DNA from: Paratinospora sagittata
Lineage: Eukaryota > Streptophyta > Magnoliopsida > Ranunculales > Menispermaceae
DNA: 64,000 bases
Assembly: GCA_035771175.1 (NCBI GenBank)
Contig: CM069610.1
Span: forward strand, 19,004,001-19,068,000
Direction: 5' to 3'
Both the position numbers and the translations under genes were made by a program. The notes beneath the pieces were generated by a model. The model was not told where the DNA came from. It saw nothing but the letters and a program-made list of their open reading frames with translations, and did not search any database. Positions 10,831 through 22,809 of this stretch are shown here, piece by piece. Numbering within the stretch: position 1 is the stretch's first letter; every line of letters starts with the position of its first letter.

Positions 10831-13800
10831 CTACAACAACCCATTCCAATTCCTTAACCAATCTGTGAACGAATATCCTGCACTATGCTTGGAAGAGTTC
10901 ACCCACGCAGCAGCCGCCAACCTAGATGAATGACCGACCTGATCAGCAGCCTTGAAGGTGGTGTCGAAAATTCTATTATTCCTTTCCCTCCAAAGAGACC
11001 ACAATACTGCCAACGCCACAATGCTTCCAATTGTCCTACACCTCCTGTTAAAGTTGGTACCATGGTTGAATAAGAAACAGTTTTCAGCTGAAGTGGGGGC
11101 TGAGAATTTTCCAGGCAGCAAAGATTCCCAACCTTGCCAAACCTGCATTGCAAAGGGACATCTAAAAAACAAGTGATCCATCGTCTCATGATCCTGAAAA
11201 CATAGCACGCAACATTGTGGGGAAAGACACTGGTTAGGCAACCGTTTTTGCAAAAGATCCTGTGTACAAATTCTCTTAAGAGCCACAAGCCAACCGAACA
11301 CTCTAATCTTATTTGGAAATGGAGCATTCCAAATGTACTGACAAAATGGAGGGTTTGGGGGGGAGGAGGAATCAGTGAGGAAAGAGAAAAATGATTGACA
11401 TGAATAAGAACCTGAATTGTCAAGGGACCAAATAAAGGAGTCAGTTAAGGAAGGAACCAATCTGACTGTGTTTAATCTTAACAGCAGAGAATCGATTTCA
11501 TCTTCCTCCCTAGGGGTGAGATTCCTAGGGAAGTGTAAATTCCATGAAACATTATCTTGAGGGGAAGATGGGGGGTGAGAGAGGAAATGACTAATTGTTG
11601 CGTTACGGTTATTTTATAGCCGAAAAAGAGAGGGGAAGGAAATGGCAAAGGGAATGTCACCACACCAAGTATCTTCCCAAAATCGAATAATCTGCCTGTT
11701 GCCGACTTTGGGAAGAATATGGGGAAGAAAGATAGGATAGAGGCTTGAAATATACTTCCACGGGTTTCTATGAGTAACATGAGATGCTGAACCCAATTCC
11801 CTTCCAAACATAGAAGTCCCATATTTGCTTCTAATGACTTGAACCGACAAGGCCTCGTTATCCATCATAAACCTCTACAACCATCTTGCTCCAAGCACCC
11901 CATTTCTCAGTTTGATATTCCCGATACCCAAACCACCTAGATGTTGCGATTGCTGAACCTTCTTCCAACTCACCATATGGAAGCTTCTTCCCCCTTCCAA
12001 TCCTTTCCAAAAGAAAGATCTCGTCAACTTTTCAGCCATAGGAATCTTGAAAAGAGACATGTAATAGATAGGCAGGGCCATAAGAACTAACTTGATAAGC
12101 ACAAGTCTATCCCCTCTAGATAGAAAACTTCTCCTCCATCCACTCAACCTCTTCTCCACTTTGGACATAATCGGGTCCCAAAAATTCTCTTTTAAAGGAT
12201 TGCCTCCCAAAGGGAGATCGAGATACGAAAAAGGCCAACAACCCACTCCGCATCCGATGGCTCCAGCTAGACGTCCAACATCATTAGAATCCATGTTGAT
12301 GCCAACAATTTGACTCTTAGCCATATTGATCTTCAGCCCCGAGGCTTTGCAGAAACAGTGAAGAAGCTCCGCCAGATTCAACACATTCTGTTCAGACCCA
12401 TGGAGGAGGAAAAGGGTATCATCAGCGTATTGAAGATGAGAAACCTCCACGCTATCTTTCCCAATAGAGAAACCACGCACGATGTCACATTGAGTAGCCC
12501 GACAGGCGAGAGCACCCAAGACATCCGCAACCAAGGTAAAGAGGAAGGGAGAAAGAGGATCCCCCTGCCTAAGGCCTCTACAAGCATTAATCTTACCCCT
12601 TGGTCGACCATTAATGATGACCGAATAATTGGCCGAGCAAATGCAGCCATGAACCCATAATCTCCATCTTTCCCCCATTCCTTTATTGAGCATGACATGA
12701 TCCAAGAAGGCCCAGTCCATCGTGTCATAAGCCTTAGCAAAATCAGCTTTAAAAATCACACTTGGTTTCTTCAGACTCCGGTATTCTTCCACTGCCTCAT
12801 TAGCAATTAAAACTGCATCAAGAATCTGTTTGTCCTTGATGAAAGTTGACTGGGAAACTCCAATGGTGGTATGAAGCACCTCTCGAAGTCTTTTTGCCAA
12901 AACTTTGGCAACTATTTTGTAGAGGCTAGTGCCCAAACTTATCGGCCGAGAATCAATAACCTTGGCAGAATTAATCTTCTTTGGAATGAGGCAAATATAA
13001 GTTTCATTAGTTTTCCTGTTGATGATGCCATGCTCATAAAAGTCCTCCATAACCTTCACAATGTCGCCTTTCAGAGTGTGCCAAGATTTTTGGTAAAACA
13101 ACATAGTGAAGCCATCTGGTCCCAGTGCCTTATTGCCATCACAACTAAAAACAGCCCTTTTGACTTCATCTTCCCCAAATGGTCTCTCAAGAGAGTCCCT
13201 TTCTTCGACCGAGATAGGTCTCCACTCAATACCTTCAAAGCCCAAATGTTGTTACCTTGATCCGCATAGAGGTTCTTGAAAAAGAGAACGATTTCTTCGA
13301 CCAAACAACCTTCATCCTCAATAATGGTACCATCATTCTTTTCAATCTTGAAAATACTGTTTTTTGCTTTTCTACTACTTAGAATGCGGTGGAAAAATTG
13401 AGTTGGCATCTCCTTCCTTGAGCCATTTAATTTTAGCCTTTTGAAAAGAGATCCTATCCTCCATCAATGTAACTTCCTTGAAATCTTCTTTGGCCCTGTT
13501 CCTTTCCAAGACAAGGTCATGATTCCTGCCCGACTGTCCCTCTTTCTCATCAAGACTGTTAATCAAGTCTTCCAAACATTTTTTCCGATTCTTGATGGAT
13601 CCAAAGACTGAACTGTTCCACTGCTTGAAATTGGCCTTCAAATCAGCCAATTTCAACATGAATTGGTGTCCGGCTTGCCCATAGGCTGAAGATGAATTCC
13701 ACCATGTCTCCACCTTACTATGAAACTCTGAATGATCAGCCCAGAAGTTTTCGAAACGGAAAGGCGTGGGTCCCCATTGTGAAGGTTTGTGTCCAGAACA

Positions 13801-14478
13801 ATAGGGAAGTGATCGGAAGTCAGCCTCGTCGCAATCTCGTCTAAAGAATGGGAATAAAGAACACCATCCCTGAGAGAGCAGGTACCTGTCAAGCCTACAA
13901 CAAATAGGCTCGTCTCGCATGTTAGACCATGTAAACTTCGCATTAATAAGAGGAGGGTCAAAAAGACCCAAATCTGAAATAATGGAATTGAATTCCTGCA
14001 TCGATCTTGTCAGTCTAGAACTATTGAACTTTTCATCCAAAGTCCTCACTGTATTGAAGTCACCACCCACTAGCCAATTCTGCCCGCAAATACTGCTTAA
14101 CGCTCCCAATTCCATCCAAAAATGATCCCACAGCCGAGAAGAAGAAGGCCCGTAGACCCCTGACAGCCACCATGAACTCCCATCAACATCTCTGATTTGG
14201 ATGGAGACAGAGAAGTCCCCCACCCAACTGTGAACCACCTGAACCAAACGAGTATCCCAAGCAATCAAAATACCGCCTGCAGTCCCCCACACTGGAAGAA
14301 ACACCCAGCCTTTAAATCTGGAGCTCCATAATCTACTCATCAACGACAGATAAACTGTATGTTTCTTTGTTTCCTGAATCATGATTATCTCTGGATTCAA
14401 CCCGCAAATAGACTTCTTGATCATTCTACACTTCTGACCACCCCCACACCCGCGCACATTCCATGAGATGATCTTCAT
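10831..14478 (-). pseudogene. LINE ORF2: endonuclease, reverse transcriptase, zf-RVT; frameshifted
   Basis: From an ATG at 14478 the product starts MKIISWNVRG, the first motif of the apurinic-like endonuclease, with GGDFNTVR further on. The reading shifts near 13800-13960, where SDHFPIVLD of the same domain is in another frame. Reverse transcriptase is carried by 13245-11875, with the A-box aspartate in FKADFAKAYDTMDW, GLRQGDPLSPFLF and the catalytic YADD at 12418-12429. The frame breaks again at about 11870. The C-terminal zinc-binding region resumes at 11460-10831 (C..C....H....C pattern in CCVLCFQDHETMDHLFFRC, then WSLWRERNNRIFD). The domain order is that of plant L1 elements. At least three frame breaks make it non-functional. 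Confidence 0.88.
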
Positions 14479-14611
14479 TTGGACACCACTTCTTTCCCTT
14501 TGCCTCTACCAAGAAGTTGCAATTTGCCTTTACTGTTAACATAGAGTAACTTCCGAGAGTTCGCAATTGCTTGTTGACGCTGTAACCTCCTCATATTCAG
14601 ATTCATTCTCC

Positions 14612-15241
14612 TTATAAATCTTTCCATCCTATCCGATGAGCCCGACGAACTCTCCGACCTGCCAGATCCAGCCGAACAGGTCTACTACCAACCTCGTCAA
14701 CCTGATTTGGGTCATTAGTATCACCAACAACCACTTGACTTCTGACATTGTGATTTGTGATGGTTGTTAACGCAACGGCCCCTTCTTGACAGGTGAAGAT
14801 ATGGGGTGGAAGGGAATTGAGGCACAATAGGGAAGGCGTGGAGTCGCGATTTTGCGGTGAAGTAGAGGAGGGGATGGAAGAAACACACTTAGAAAGCTCC
14901 AAATCCAAAGAAGAATTAGAGAGAAACAGAGGTACCTGAGGCTCGATGGTGTTCGTACAAGGTATCCCAGTAACCTCAGTAGGCAGCTTTGCAATCCCGA
15001 AGGCATCTGCATCATGGGCACTAACTGCATCTTCCTTCTCATGTTCAGACTCGCACGAATCCTCCAGATCATCGCTGCCCGCAGCATCTCCTTCGTCTTC
15101 CTCATTAGGTTGCTGTTCGATCTCAACGTTCGTATTCCGGACAACATTTTGACCCTTAGGCTTCTTGACGTTTACTGATCTTCGTTCTCTCTTCATTTGC
15201 TGGCGAGAAACAGTTCTGCTTCTAACGTATTTCCCGATCAC
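14612..15241 (-). pseudogene. LINE ORF1 C-terminal continuation or linker, in a different frame
   Basis: A 209-residue reading frame starts by overlapping the ORF1 stop (ATGA at 15238-15241). It has a basic start (RQQMKRERRSVNVKK) and a long acidic middle (EEDEGDAAGSDDLEDSCESE). No domain is recognised. It is most likely the tail of ORF1 separated by a frameshift, and less likely a separate small ORF. It ends about 130 bases before ORF2. Confidence 0.5.
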
Positions 15242-16641
15242 AGATCCGGAGCTATGATGGTCGTCTTCCTCGATGAGGATGCCTTTTCCTTTCTCGATCT
15301 GTCTCCCGATCTCGTTCTTCCTCCTATCACTTGTAATGTCTGATCTGCACTGTGGGCCTGAGAATCTTTAAGCCCATAATTTGAACCTGAGGCATTTGCT
15401 GGACGTGACACGTAATTGCTGCAGCCTGCACCACTTTCTGCCACAGAATCAGTTTTGTCGATTTGCCCAGCCACTTGTCTCTCTCTGAATGGGGCTGGAA
15501 CCTTCCTCCCCTGCACCACGTCCGTCCACCTCTGAGTACGACCACATCCTTGCCAACGCCTCTCAGCTGTCTGATCTCCTCGGGCATCGGACGATGCATG
15601 CAAGCCCCCGTCGTTTCGGTACCCCTCTTGGACTTTTCTCTGATCACCGGCGCGGGACTCCGGTGAACTTCTTCTTTCCAACTTGAAAGATCGGACTCCG
15701 ATGTGCTGGCCATTGACGAAAACAGAGATGTTTTCCGGGATAAACCCATCTCGTTCTCCCCAGACCTTAAGCTTGGCGAAACGCAAATATGAGAGTTGCG
15801 ACGTCTCGTCTGCAACCTGGGGGAGAGCACTGCATCTAGCGCCGATAGCTTGAAATGTCTCCTGATTCCAGCTATCGATCGGAATCCCTTCGATTTCAAT
15901 CCATGTATGGAAGCATTTTGTGCGTCGTCTCTGCCATTGGAAGTCCGGGTGCCAATCCATGACTTTTGCTCTTAGACTTTTGAACTCTTTACGCATCACC
16001 CTCAGTTCATCTATTGTTTTGCACCAAAACACAGCTCTATCGTCTCCCATTACAGAAACCACCACTTTCTGACGAAGACAATCCATGAGTTCAAACTCCA
16101 GTTCCTCCCAGCGTATTGTTGGATGCAGCCTAAAAACGACCATTGCCATATCCCACGGTTGCCTTGTGGGTTTCAGGACAGCACCGACCTCAGGATGTAA
16201 ATCAGTTTTAGAAACCAAGAAGCGATGCAAACTCTCTTCAAAGCTGCCCCAACCGTTCGCATGCGCCGATTCAGGAATGAAGATGGATCGGGACCGACCA
16301 CCCTGAACAATCATCACCCTCATGAAGCCACCTCTAGCATTCTTAAGGGTTTCAACGATTAAAGCAGAGGTTTTACCCCGGAACGACCGTTCAAAACCCC
16401 CAATGATCCTCGTCTTCCCAGCCTCCCCAATTTGGTTGAGGAGCCAATTAGCAGATTCGAGGTCCATCATAATGGAAAAGATGCGAAAACCTGAATCTTC
16501 CTCAATTTTGAGACACCTTCTGTCAGTAGTCATCCGTAGAGAGAACCTCTTATTCCTGGCACAGAAACTCGAAGATTCTGTGGTGAACCGAAGAGAACGG
16601 TCACCAGCCGTCTCAGAAAATGTCACCATTTTATCGATCAA
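15238..16641 (-). CDS. LINE ORF1 protein (DUF4283-like), open reading frame
   Basis: This uninterrupted 467-residue frame is upstream of ORF2 in the LINE at 10685-16754. Its central part (residues of about 140-310) reads like the RNA-binding DUF4283 region of plant LINE ORF1 proteins: MAMVVFRLHPTIRWEEL, the FKSLRAKVMDWHPDFQ stretch and WIEIEGIPIDSWNQETFQAIG. The C-terminal 150 residues are low-complexity, rich in Arg, Ser and Gly. No CCHC knuckle is visible in this frame. By family knowledge ORF1 binds the LINE RNA to form the ribonucleoprotein. With ORF2 broken, it has no autonomous role. Confidence 0.75.
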   Translation of the reverse strand: MIDKMVTFSETAGDRSLRFTTESSSFCARNKRFSLRMTTDRRCLKIEEDSGFRIFSIMMDLESANWLLNQIGEAGKTRIIGGFERSFRGKTSALIVETLKNARGGFMRVMIVQGGRSRSIFIPESAHANGWGSFEESLHRFLVSKTDLHPEVGAVLKPTRQPWDMAMVVFRLHPTIRWEELEFELMDCLRQKVVVSVMGDDRAVFWCKTIDELRVMRKEFKSLRAKVMDWHPDFQWQRRRTKCFHTWIEIEGIPIDSWNQETFQAIGARCSALPQVADETSQLSYLRFAKLKVWGERDGFIPENISVFVNGQHIGVRSFKLERRSSPESRAGDQRKVQEGYRNDGGLHASSDARGDQTAERRWQGCGRTQRWTDVVQGRKVPAPFRERQVAGQIDKTDSVAESGAGCSNYVSRPANASGSNYGLKDSQAHSADQTLQVIGGRTRSGDRSRKEKASSSRKTTIIAPDL

Positions 16642-16770
16642 CCGTTAGCTACATTGAACTTGGGAAAAGGGTGAGAGTGCTCAGTTTGTTTGGTGCAGTC
16701 ACCATTCTTTCTGTTAGCACTTTGCAGCAATGGTGGAGTTCAAAAAAGATTACTGATTACTGATATTGTT

Positions 16771-18317
16771 ATATGTATCATATATTTGTTTTGTACATTA
16801 TGATACATTATGGAGATGCTATAGGGTATTAGTCCAATTAAGTATTTGATGCATGAATTGTGCTTAAATTTGATATTTAAATAAATTATGCTAATTTTAT
16901 TTTAGAAAATCTAGTATGAAGAGATTAGGATGCCTTTTCATAAGTGGAAAAAATAGAATGTACAAGAATTTTAGTTATTTAAGAAAATATAGGGGTGGCA
17001 CTTGTTGGTAACAGGGGAAAGTTATTAGAGATGATTTGGAAAGATAAGATGATGGCCAACAATTACATCACTGAGAAGGGTCAATATACTAAATTGCCAT
17101 TTTTAAATTGTTGATATAAAATAAAATTTAATTTGCAAATGAGTGAGGTAGGTAGCCCCTATCAGGGGAGCACTCTATGTAGCTTTCTTGTGTACTTCTA
17201 TTTCTTTCTTTTTTTATTCATCTTTGTTGGTATTGTTCATATCCCTAAGCAGAGCATGAGCAATGAGATGTGGAACACACATATTGCATCTAGCTTCTTG
17301 GAAAAGTAGGAGTAGAAGAAGGCCAACTGGAAAAAAATTCAACTTAGCTTTGATCAAGTTAACTCTTTTCAAGAATCATTGAAGCAGGTTCTTATTTCCA
17401 AATAGCTTTAACTTTTGGGCCAAGTCTAAATAATGTCTAAACTTTGCTCCACTCAAGAAAGCCCTGTCCTTATTACGTAGGGTTTGCTGCATGAATCCAT
17501 TCCTTCACTCCACTTTTTAAGGGCTCAGATGCCAAATTCATTACGATTTTCCTCACATCTAGAAGTCGAACCAATAATTAGAATAAGCACAATAATAGAA
17601 ACTTCTATATTTATAGAATTGCCTTCACTAAATTGAAACTTATTGCCCATGAATAAGTCAAAACTGTTTCAACATCACACAACAACTAGATCAAGCACAT
17701 GATGATGTTGTATTCAGAATTGTAACCAAGCAACCTTCTATTAGTTCACTTATTATGGTCAAAACCGCAGAAATTGGAAATGCAAAAATAGGAATAACAC
17801 AAAGTTATTGAAAATCCTAAAGAATATCATATTTCTAAATCAGAAACGTTGGTGCACTTGTATGAATGGAGATAATATACCATATATATGACAATTCAAA
17901 TTGAGATTTTCAGTTGATCCATAACCATTTAGATAAAATAATATTTCACTTTGATTGAACATGAATGCACATGTAATTATTTGTATACTCAACCTTATTT
18001 GGGCTCTTTACTTATGAACAATTATCACCTTACTTGGACCATGGTGAATCCTATGGAATTCTTTTCTTCTCAGGCTTGTGTTGTCAATGTCAAAATCAAT
18101 TAGTATTACAATGAACCTGGGGTTGTATTTAAACATATATAACACCATGCGTTCTAATAATCATTGTCTTCAAATCTGAACTCATTATATTGATCAACAT
18201 CCCTTTTCATGTTTAGTTTTCCTTGGGAGGGACTATTTTCAGTGTATGTTGCACATACCCCAAATACTATTTTCCTTTTACACCTAGTGAACTATCCTTT
18301 TGCATAGTGCACATATT
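16771..18317. other. Intronic sequence, no gene seen
   Basis: This is the right-hand remainder of the KxDL intron after the LINE target duplication. It is AT-rich with no long open frame, RNA gene or clear repeat end. Confidence 0.5.
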
Positions 18318-18419
18318 GGGCTTGTTTGGTACAGCTTTTGCAAAAGCACTCTGTGAAAAAGTGTTTCTAGAAAAGCACATTTTGAAAAGTGCTTTTTTAC
18401 TGTAGTTTTATCAAACGCC
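18318..18419. mobile_element. Short MITE-like inverted repeat
   Basis: A stretch of about 100 bp opens GGGCTTGTTTGGTACAGC and closes with TTTTATCAAACGCC; inner AAGCAC/GTGCTTTT words pair. Flanks ACATATT and ACATGATT could be a diverged 8-bp duplication. It lies in the KxDL intron. Confidence 0.45.
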
Positions 18420-18714
18420 ACATGATTGGAAAGTAATTGATTGTTATCGAACTCTCTAGTTTTCCAATTCCTATTGAGTAAGTTTTGATAGTTTTAAGCA
18501 AATTGTATGGTTCAATGCTTGAAACCTGGACATTAATGCTCTTGGGAATTTTTAAGTTTTTCATATTTCAATTTGAATAATTTTCATTTTAAGTTTGCAT
18601 TAATTTTTCCCTATAGAGAAGCTTATTGAGTTTCACAATTTGCATTCTGCATTCTTATCTAATGAATTTCATTTCCTTTTTTTTATTATTATTAAAATCT
18701 ATTTTGATGTACAG

Positions 18715-18817
18715 AAGCACGAAGGCAAAGATCTGCGCTACCTATCCTGATGCATTTCTAGATGATTCAACAACAAAAGTACTTGATCAAAGACCAGATC
18801 TCGAAAGGCCTCAGTGA
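18715..18817 (+). CDS. KXD1: KxDL motif-containing protein, last exon
   Basis: The exon begins after a TGTACAG acceptor. Its first A completes the Arg codon started in the exon ending at 10383. It encodes STKAKICATYPDAFLDDSTTKVLDQ... ending ERPQ with TGA at 18815-18817. The K-A-K-I-x-A-x-YPDAF block is the usual C-terminus of plant KxDL proteins. Together the two exons give the last 85 or so residues of a protein normally about 120-130 residues long. The intron between them is about 8.3 kb, mainly because of the LINE. Confidence 0.85.
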
Positions 18818-19530
18818 GACCTGCCATGATTCTTTTTTTTTTTTCGTTTTCCCCTTAACATACCATGATTCTAATTCAGGGTGTGGAATATGATGGCGAT
18901 GGCTACATCATCATTCCCACTCCTATTATGAAGTTTTTAATCATAATTTGCCATCATCATTCCCACTCCTATTATGATGTTTTTAATCATAATTTGCCAT
19001 CATCATTTTCACAAGAGAGGTTGTTTTGGCAACATATTGCTTCAATTAACTCACTTTCGAATATTATCCATCTCAAAAGAGATAATTGTACCAACATTTG
19101 AAATCAAAATCACCAATTTTTTATTTTTTATTTTTTATTTTGGTGACGCCAGCACCGCAATGCCAGACGCACTGATGTAGCGCCTAAAATTATTTATTAT
19201 TATAATAATAATAATTATTATTATTATTAATTTTGCGTTGCAGCATGAATGGCACTGCAGCGCCCACAGTTTACTTATCGAGATTAGCAGTTTCCTTATG
19301 CCCTTAATCCTTAAACATTCATAAACAAACATGAATCTCATACCAAAACATCATGAATCGACATCAACTTTATATCAAATTAAACCAAATTTTTGAAAAA
19401 ATTTATGTAAATTCATGACTTACTCAAAACAAGCCCTAATTTCATGAATAAATTCAAAACACATAACCTAATATATATATTCATGAATTCTAATCTATAT
19501 TTTCTTGAAATCCTTTGTAATTTTTTTGTT
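18818..19530. other. Intergenic sequence with short direct repeat and ATT microsatellite
   Basis: No gene is seen. A block of about 50 bases containing CATCATTCCCACTCCTATTATGA is directly duplicated at 18909-18960 and 18951-19000. A TTA/TAA microsatellite runs over about 19188-19229, flanked by GCAGCGCC/GGCGCTAC words. Confidence 0.6.
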
Positions 19531-19534
19531 TTTA

Positions 19535-19835
19535 TCCTATGATTCAACATAAAGAGGCGCACTGGTACCACTTATTCCGTGGGAGTAAGCACATTTTTTT
19601 GATTTTATATGTCGATTATATACTACTTGCCAGCAATGATATAGGGTATGTCAATTACATACTACTTGCCAGTAATGATATAGGGGTTCATGATATAGGG
19701 GTTCATCGTTGTCACATTATGAACTTGTTTGATTGCAGAAAAAACAAAAAAATCTGTCCCAGCTTCTCATACTGGAAGTTTAACGTCATCCAAAGTTCAC
19801 GATTAGATGACATTATGAACTTGTTTGAGTGAAGA
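19535..19835 (+). pseudogene. Ty1/copia reverse transcriptase fragment with local duplications
   Basis: A short open stretch encodes GSKHIFLILYVDYILLASND, the copia reverse-transcriptase catalytic motif with the second aspartate changed to tyrosine (YVDY for YVDD). The segment coding for YILLASNDIG is then repeated in tandem (around 19618-19650 and 19658-19685), followed by two copies of GATATAGGGGTTCAT. No other copia domain is adjacent. It is a non-functional remnant. Confidence 0.6.
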
Positions 19836-19920
19836 AACTGTGGTAGAAGCAATTCAATCTTTGAGAAATTCAACTTTGCAAAAACCAGCCATTGCAATTG
19901 ATATGAGAGCATCTCTAAAG

Positions 19921-21516
19921 CTAAAACAAACCCACTAAACTGTCCAATATCTTATGAATCTCCTCTGTTTCATCATGTGTCTTATCAGCAGAGTAAAATT
20001 GATGAACTTTCTTGTCAATCTCAATCCAACTGCATCCGGGTGTCTTCTGCACTCCTCGTTCTTTCAGCATCTTCCTCACCTTCCCAACCTCATCCCAATC
20101 TCCTAATTCACCGTATACATTTGCCAACATTATACCATAGCCTGCGTTATTCGGGTCAATATCAATCAGTTTTTTGACAGCAACCTCGGCCAAATCCATG
20201 TGTCCATGGATCTTACAGCCATTTAGTAAAGAACCCCAAATAACCTCATCGGATTCAATCCTCATGTCCCTTATTATTTCCATGGCTTCTTCAAACTTAC
20301 CTGCTCGGCCAAGAAGGTCTATCACACACCCGTAATGTTGGATCTCGGGCTCAATTGCATACTCTTTGGTCATCAAATTGAAATACTTACAACCTTGTTC
20401 AACCAATCCTCCATGAGTACACGCATTCAACAAACCAACAAAGGTGATTCCATCTGGCCTCACCACACCTCTACTCTCTACCATCTCCTCAAAGACACTA
20501 ATCGCACCTTCACTTAAACCGTGAAGAGCAAGGCAATTGATCATGGAATTCCACAACGTCAGGGTTTTCACCGACACCCGATTGAAAACTCGCCTTGCTT
20601 CCTCCAAGCTCCCACATTTACCATACATATCCACAAGAGCATTTAAAATAAACGAATTGAGATCAAGGTTATTCCTATACGCATACCCATGAATCCATTT
20701 CCCAAGCTTCAGCATTCCGAGGTTCCCGCAAGCTGAGAGCACACACACAACTGTAACCTGATTGGGCTTCAGAGTACGTAACCCAATTGCTTCTCCAGAA
20801 ACCATCATTCTTCTAAAGAAAGAAATCGCCTCCAAGAACAGCCCGTTCTGCGTGCACCCAGCAATAACAGAATTCCAAGCAGGAACATCTCTCTGAGGCA
20901 TCTCTTCGAAAAGCAATATCGCATTCCCCATCTCCCCATGCCTTGCATACCCAGACAACATAGCCGTCCAAAACACAACATTTCTCTCAGGAATTTCATA
21001 GAACAATTGGCGGGCATCACCAATACCCGAACAACACCTCAAGTATGAATCAACAAGAGCAGTTTGCACAACTTGGTATCCCCCAAAACCACATTGCAAG
21101 ATCTGGGTATGTATCATTTTCGTCCGGTAAGCCTCTGACGCATCGGAACAGCATTTTAACACATGGGGGAAGATGAAATGGTTGGGGCGAGGGCGGCCTC
21201 GACGAACCATGTTCCTGTACAAGACGAGAGCGGAATTGTGGTCGGAGTGCGAGGCATAAGCGGTGATCATGGCTGTGTAGAGGTAGACATTGGGTGCATA
21301 GAGATTGTCGAGGATGGATCGAGCGTAATTGAGATTGGAGAGAGCGAGAATGCTGAATCGTGCGAGTTTGAAAGCTAAGAACTGTGTTTGGCCATGGCCG
21401 AGAGTGATTAGGAAGGCTTGAAGCTGCTTTAGATGGGTTAAAGAACGGGAGTTTTCTAAAACATTTAATACTAGTTGGTCTATGATTAGATTGGTGAGAG
21501 CGTTACTGTTCATCAC
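19921..21516 (-). CDS. PLS-class pentatricopeptide repeat protein with E/E+ domain (At1g33350-like)
   Basis: An intronless frame of 531 residues runs from ATG at 21516 to a stop at 19921. A short N-terminus (LKQLQAFLITLGHGQTQFLAFKLARF) is followed by about ten PPR motifs. Examples are NVYLYTAMITAYASHSDHNS, NVVFWTAMLSGYARHGEMGN, NSFILNALVDMYGKCGSLEE and IQHYGCVIDLLGRAGKFEEA. The tail starting EVIWGSLLNGCKIHGHMD is the E domain, then E+ (PGCSWIEIDKKVHQFY...DETEEIHKILD). There is no DYW deaminase. By family, it would bind an organelle transcript and take part in C-to-U editing with a partner deaminase, in mitochondria or chloroplast. Order, length and wording of the motifs match the Arabidopsis At1g33350 type as I remember it. 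It is divergent to the small gene at 22810. Confidence 0.92.
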   Translation of the reverse strand: MMNSNALTNLIIDQLVLNVLENSRSLTHLKQLQAFLITLGHGQTQFLAFKLARFSILALSNLNYARSILDNLYAPNVYLYTAMITAYASHSDHNSALVLYRNMVRRGRPRPNHFIFPHVLKCCSDASEAYRTKMIHTQILQCGFGGYQVVQTALVDSYLRCCSGIGDARQLFYEIPERNVVFWTAMLSGYARHGEMGNAILLFEEMPQRDVPAWNSVIAGCTQNGLFLEAISFFRRMMVSGEAIGLRTLKPNQVTVVCVLSACGNLGMLKLGKWIHGYAYRNNLDLNSFILNALVDMYGKCGSLEEARRVFNRVSVKTLTLWNSMINCLALHGLSEGAISVFEEMVESRGVVRPDGITFVGLLNACTHGGLVEQGCKYFNLMTKEYAIEPEIQHYGCVIDLLGRAGKFEEAMEIIRDMRIESDEVIWGSLLNGCKIHGHMDLAEVAVKKLIDIDPNNAGYGIMLANVYGELGDWDEVGKVRKMLKERGVQKTPGCSWIEIDKKVHQFYSADKTHDETEEIHKILDSLVGLF

Positions 21517-22809
21517 TCTGGTTCGCTTCCGTTTTCACGCCAAGTTTCAACTGTTCAAATGCCCATTTGATATATGCGGTTCTTGTTGAACTGATAAAAA
21601 TTTGCAGGGACTAAGGACGCAGAAGAGGAAGGAGATTTTATTTGATTTATAGGTTCATAATTATTTAATTGTTAAAAAAAATATTTTGTTCATTCTCTAA
21701 ATAACAATTATTGTATGTTGATGATGAAGAACTAAAAATAAACGCTCAAAAAAACAAAACCCTCCGATCTTATTCTAGTTTTAAGTGGCATTACATACAC
21801 CCTTAATTACTTGTATCATTATAATATCATTGAGATTTGTACATTGTCCCGTATATGTGATGTCACCTAAGACTAGTCTATGTTTTAAGTTTTTTCATTT
21901 TTACGGGATAGATAGGGTGGCATGACCTTTATAAAGAACAAAAGTCTTATGTTGTAATCACACTTAAGGACACTCAAACACTAATAAGTAAGACTCTATT
22001 TCTTTAGATGAATTATTTTGTGGTATCGGTAAGGAGACACTTGGATTACCAAAATAAATAAATAAATAAATAATAATTTTTTATACATATAAAAAATTAC
22101 GCACAGCAATTAAATCACGCACATCTCACCTTTGATCCAATAGAAATAAAGGTTTGAATTTCAATCATGTTAGAATTTTTTTCATATCATTTTGTGTTAT
22201 TAACCATTTAATTTTTTACATTAACTTTTAACTATTCCAAATCTTATCTTTAAAATATAAAATAAAAAAATAATTCCAGTCTTAATACTCTTGACCCGTG
22301 CGGTGCCGAGCACGTTTCTTCTCCAGTTTTCTAGTGAAACCGGCAAAGTTGATTTCGTCTCACGTTGTTACAAAAAACAATCTTTTGCGTCGACAAAAAC
22401 CCTAGTTTTCGGTACACAATCGCTGCAAATCTCTGAAAGAAGTAATCAATTTGCTCCAGATTGAGAACGAGTTGCAGCTATTTCGAATGCTGGTTTTATC
22501 TTGCTTCGATCTGTAAGCTTTTTTCTTTCCCTATAAACTCAATTTCAACTACCCATTACAGTTTCGTTTCGATTTCTTATTTTCCATGAACGATCAGATT
22601 TTCTTGCAAGAGAGCTTTTTTTTTTTCTTGATCAATTTATCCTTTATGGGAAATTTAGGGCTGGTGCAACTGCAGATTCAGTGCAGTGCACAAAATTCTA
22701 TCTTATTGACTGAAAATTGAGTGAATTGGGGGAATTAGGAGATTTTGAAAGGTTATTTGGCATTTAGGTTTTAGACGATGTTCACAGGTTATGTGAGAGC
22801 TGATTGTGA
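21517..22809. promoter_or_regulatory. Shared divergent upstream region of the PPR gene and the 109-aa gene
   Basis: About 1.3 kb separates the two start codons. The right half (about 22380-22512) looks like a 5' leader of the plus-strand gene, with a possible leader intron from GTAAGC at 22513 to CACAG at 22787. No TATA box could be chosen with confidence. The left half is AT-rich. Confidence 0.4.

Larger units (their letters stand above)
10685..16754 (-). mobile_element. Near full-length L1-type LINE, antisense in the KxDL intron
   Basis: The element of about 6.1 kb is flanked by GATTACTGATATTGTT at 10669-10684 and 16755-16770, a perfect 16-bp target duplication. The T run starting at 10683 is the poly(A) tail of the minus strand. 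On the minus strand it has a leader of about 110 bases, ORF1 (15238-16641, with continuation 14612-15241) and an ORF2 region (14478 to 10831) containing endonuclease, reverse transcriptase and zinc-binding regions. ORF2 has several frameshifts, so the copy is dead. It makes up most of the intron of about 8.3 kb and is opposite in direction to the host gene. Confidence 0.92.

Noticed and set aside
12092..12660. Plus-strand frames within the LINE
   Set aside because: They are antisense to the reverse transcriptase with its YADD motif and have no domain.
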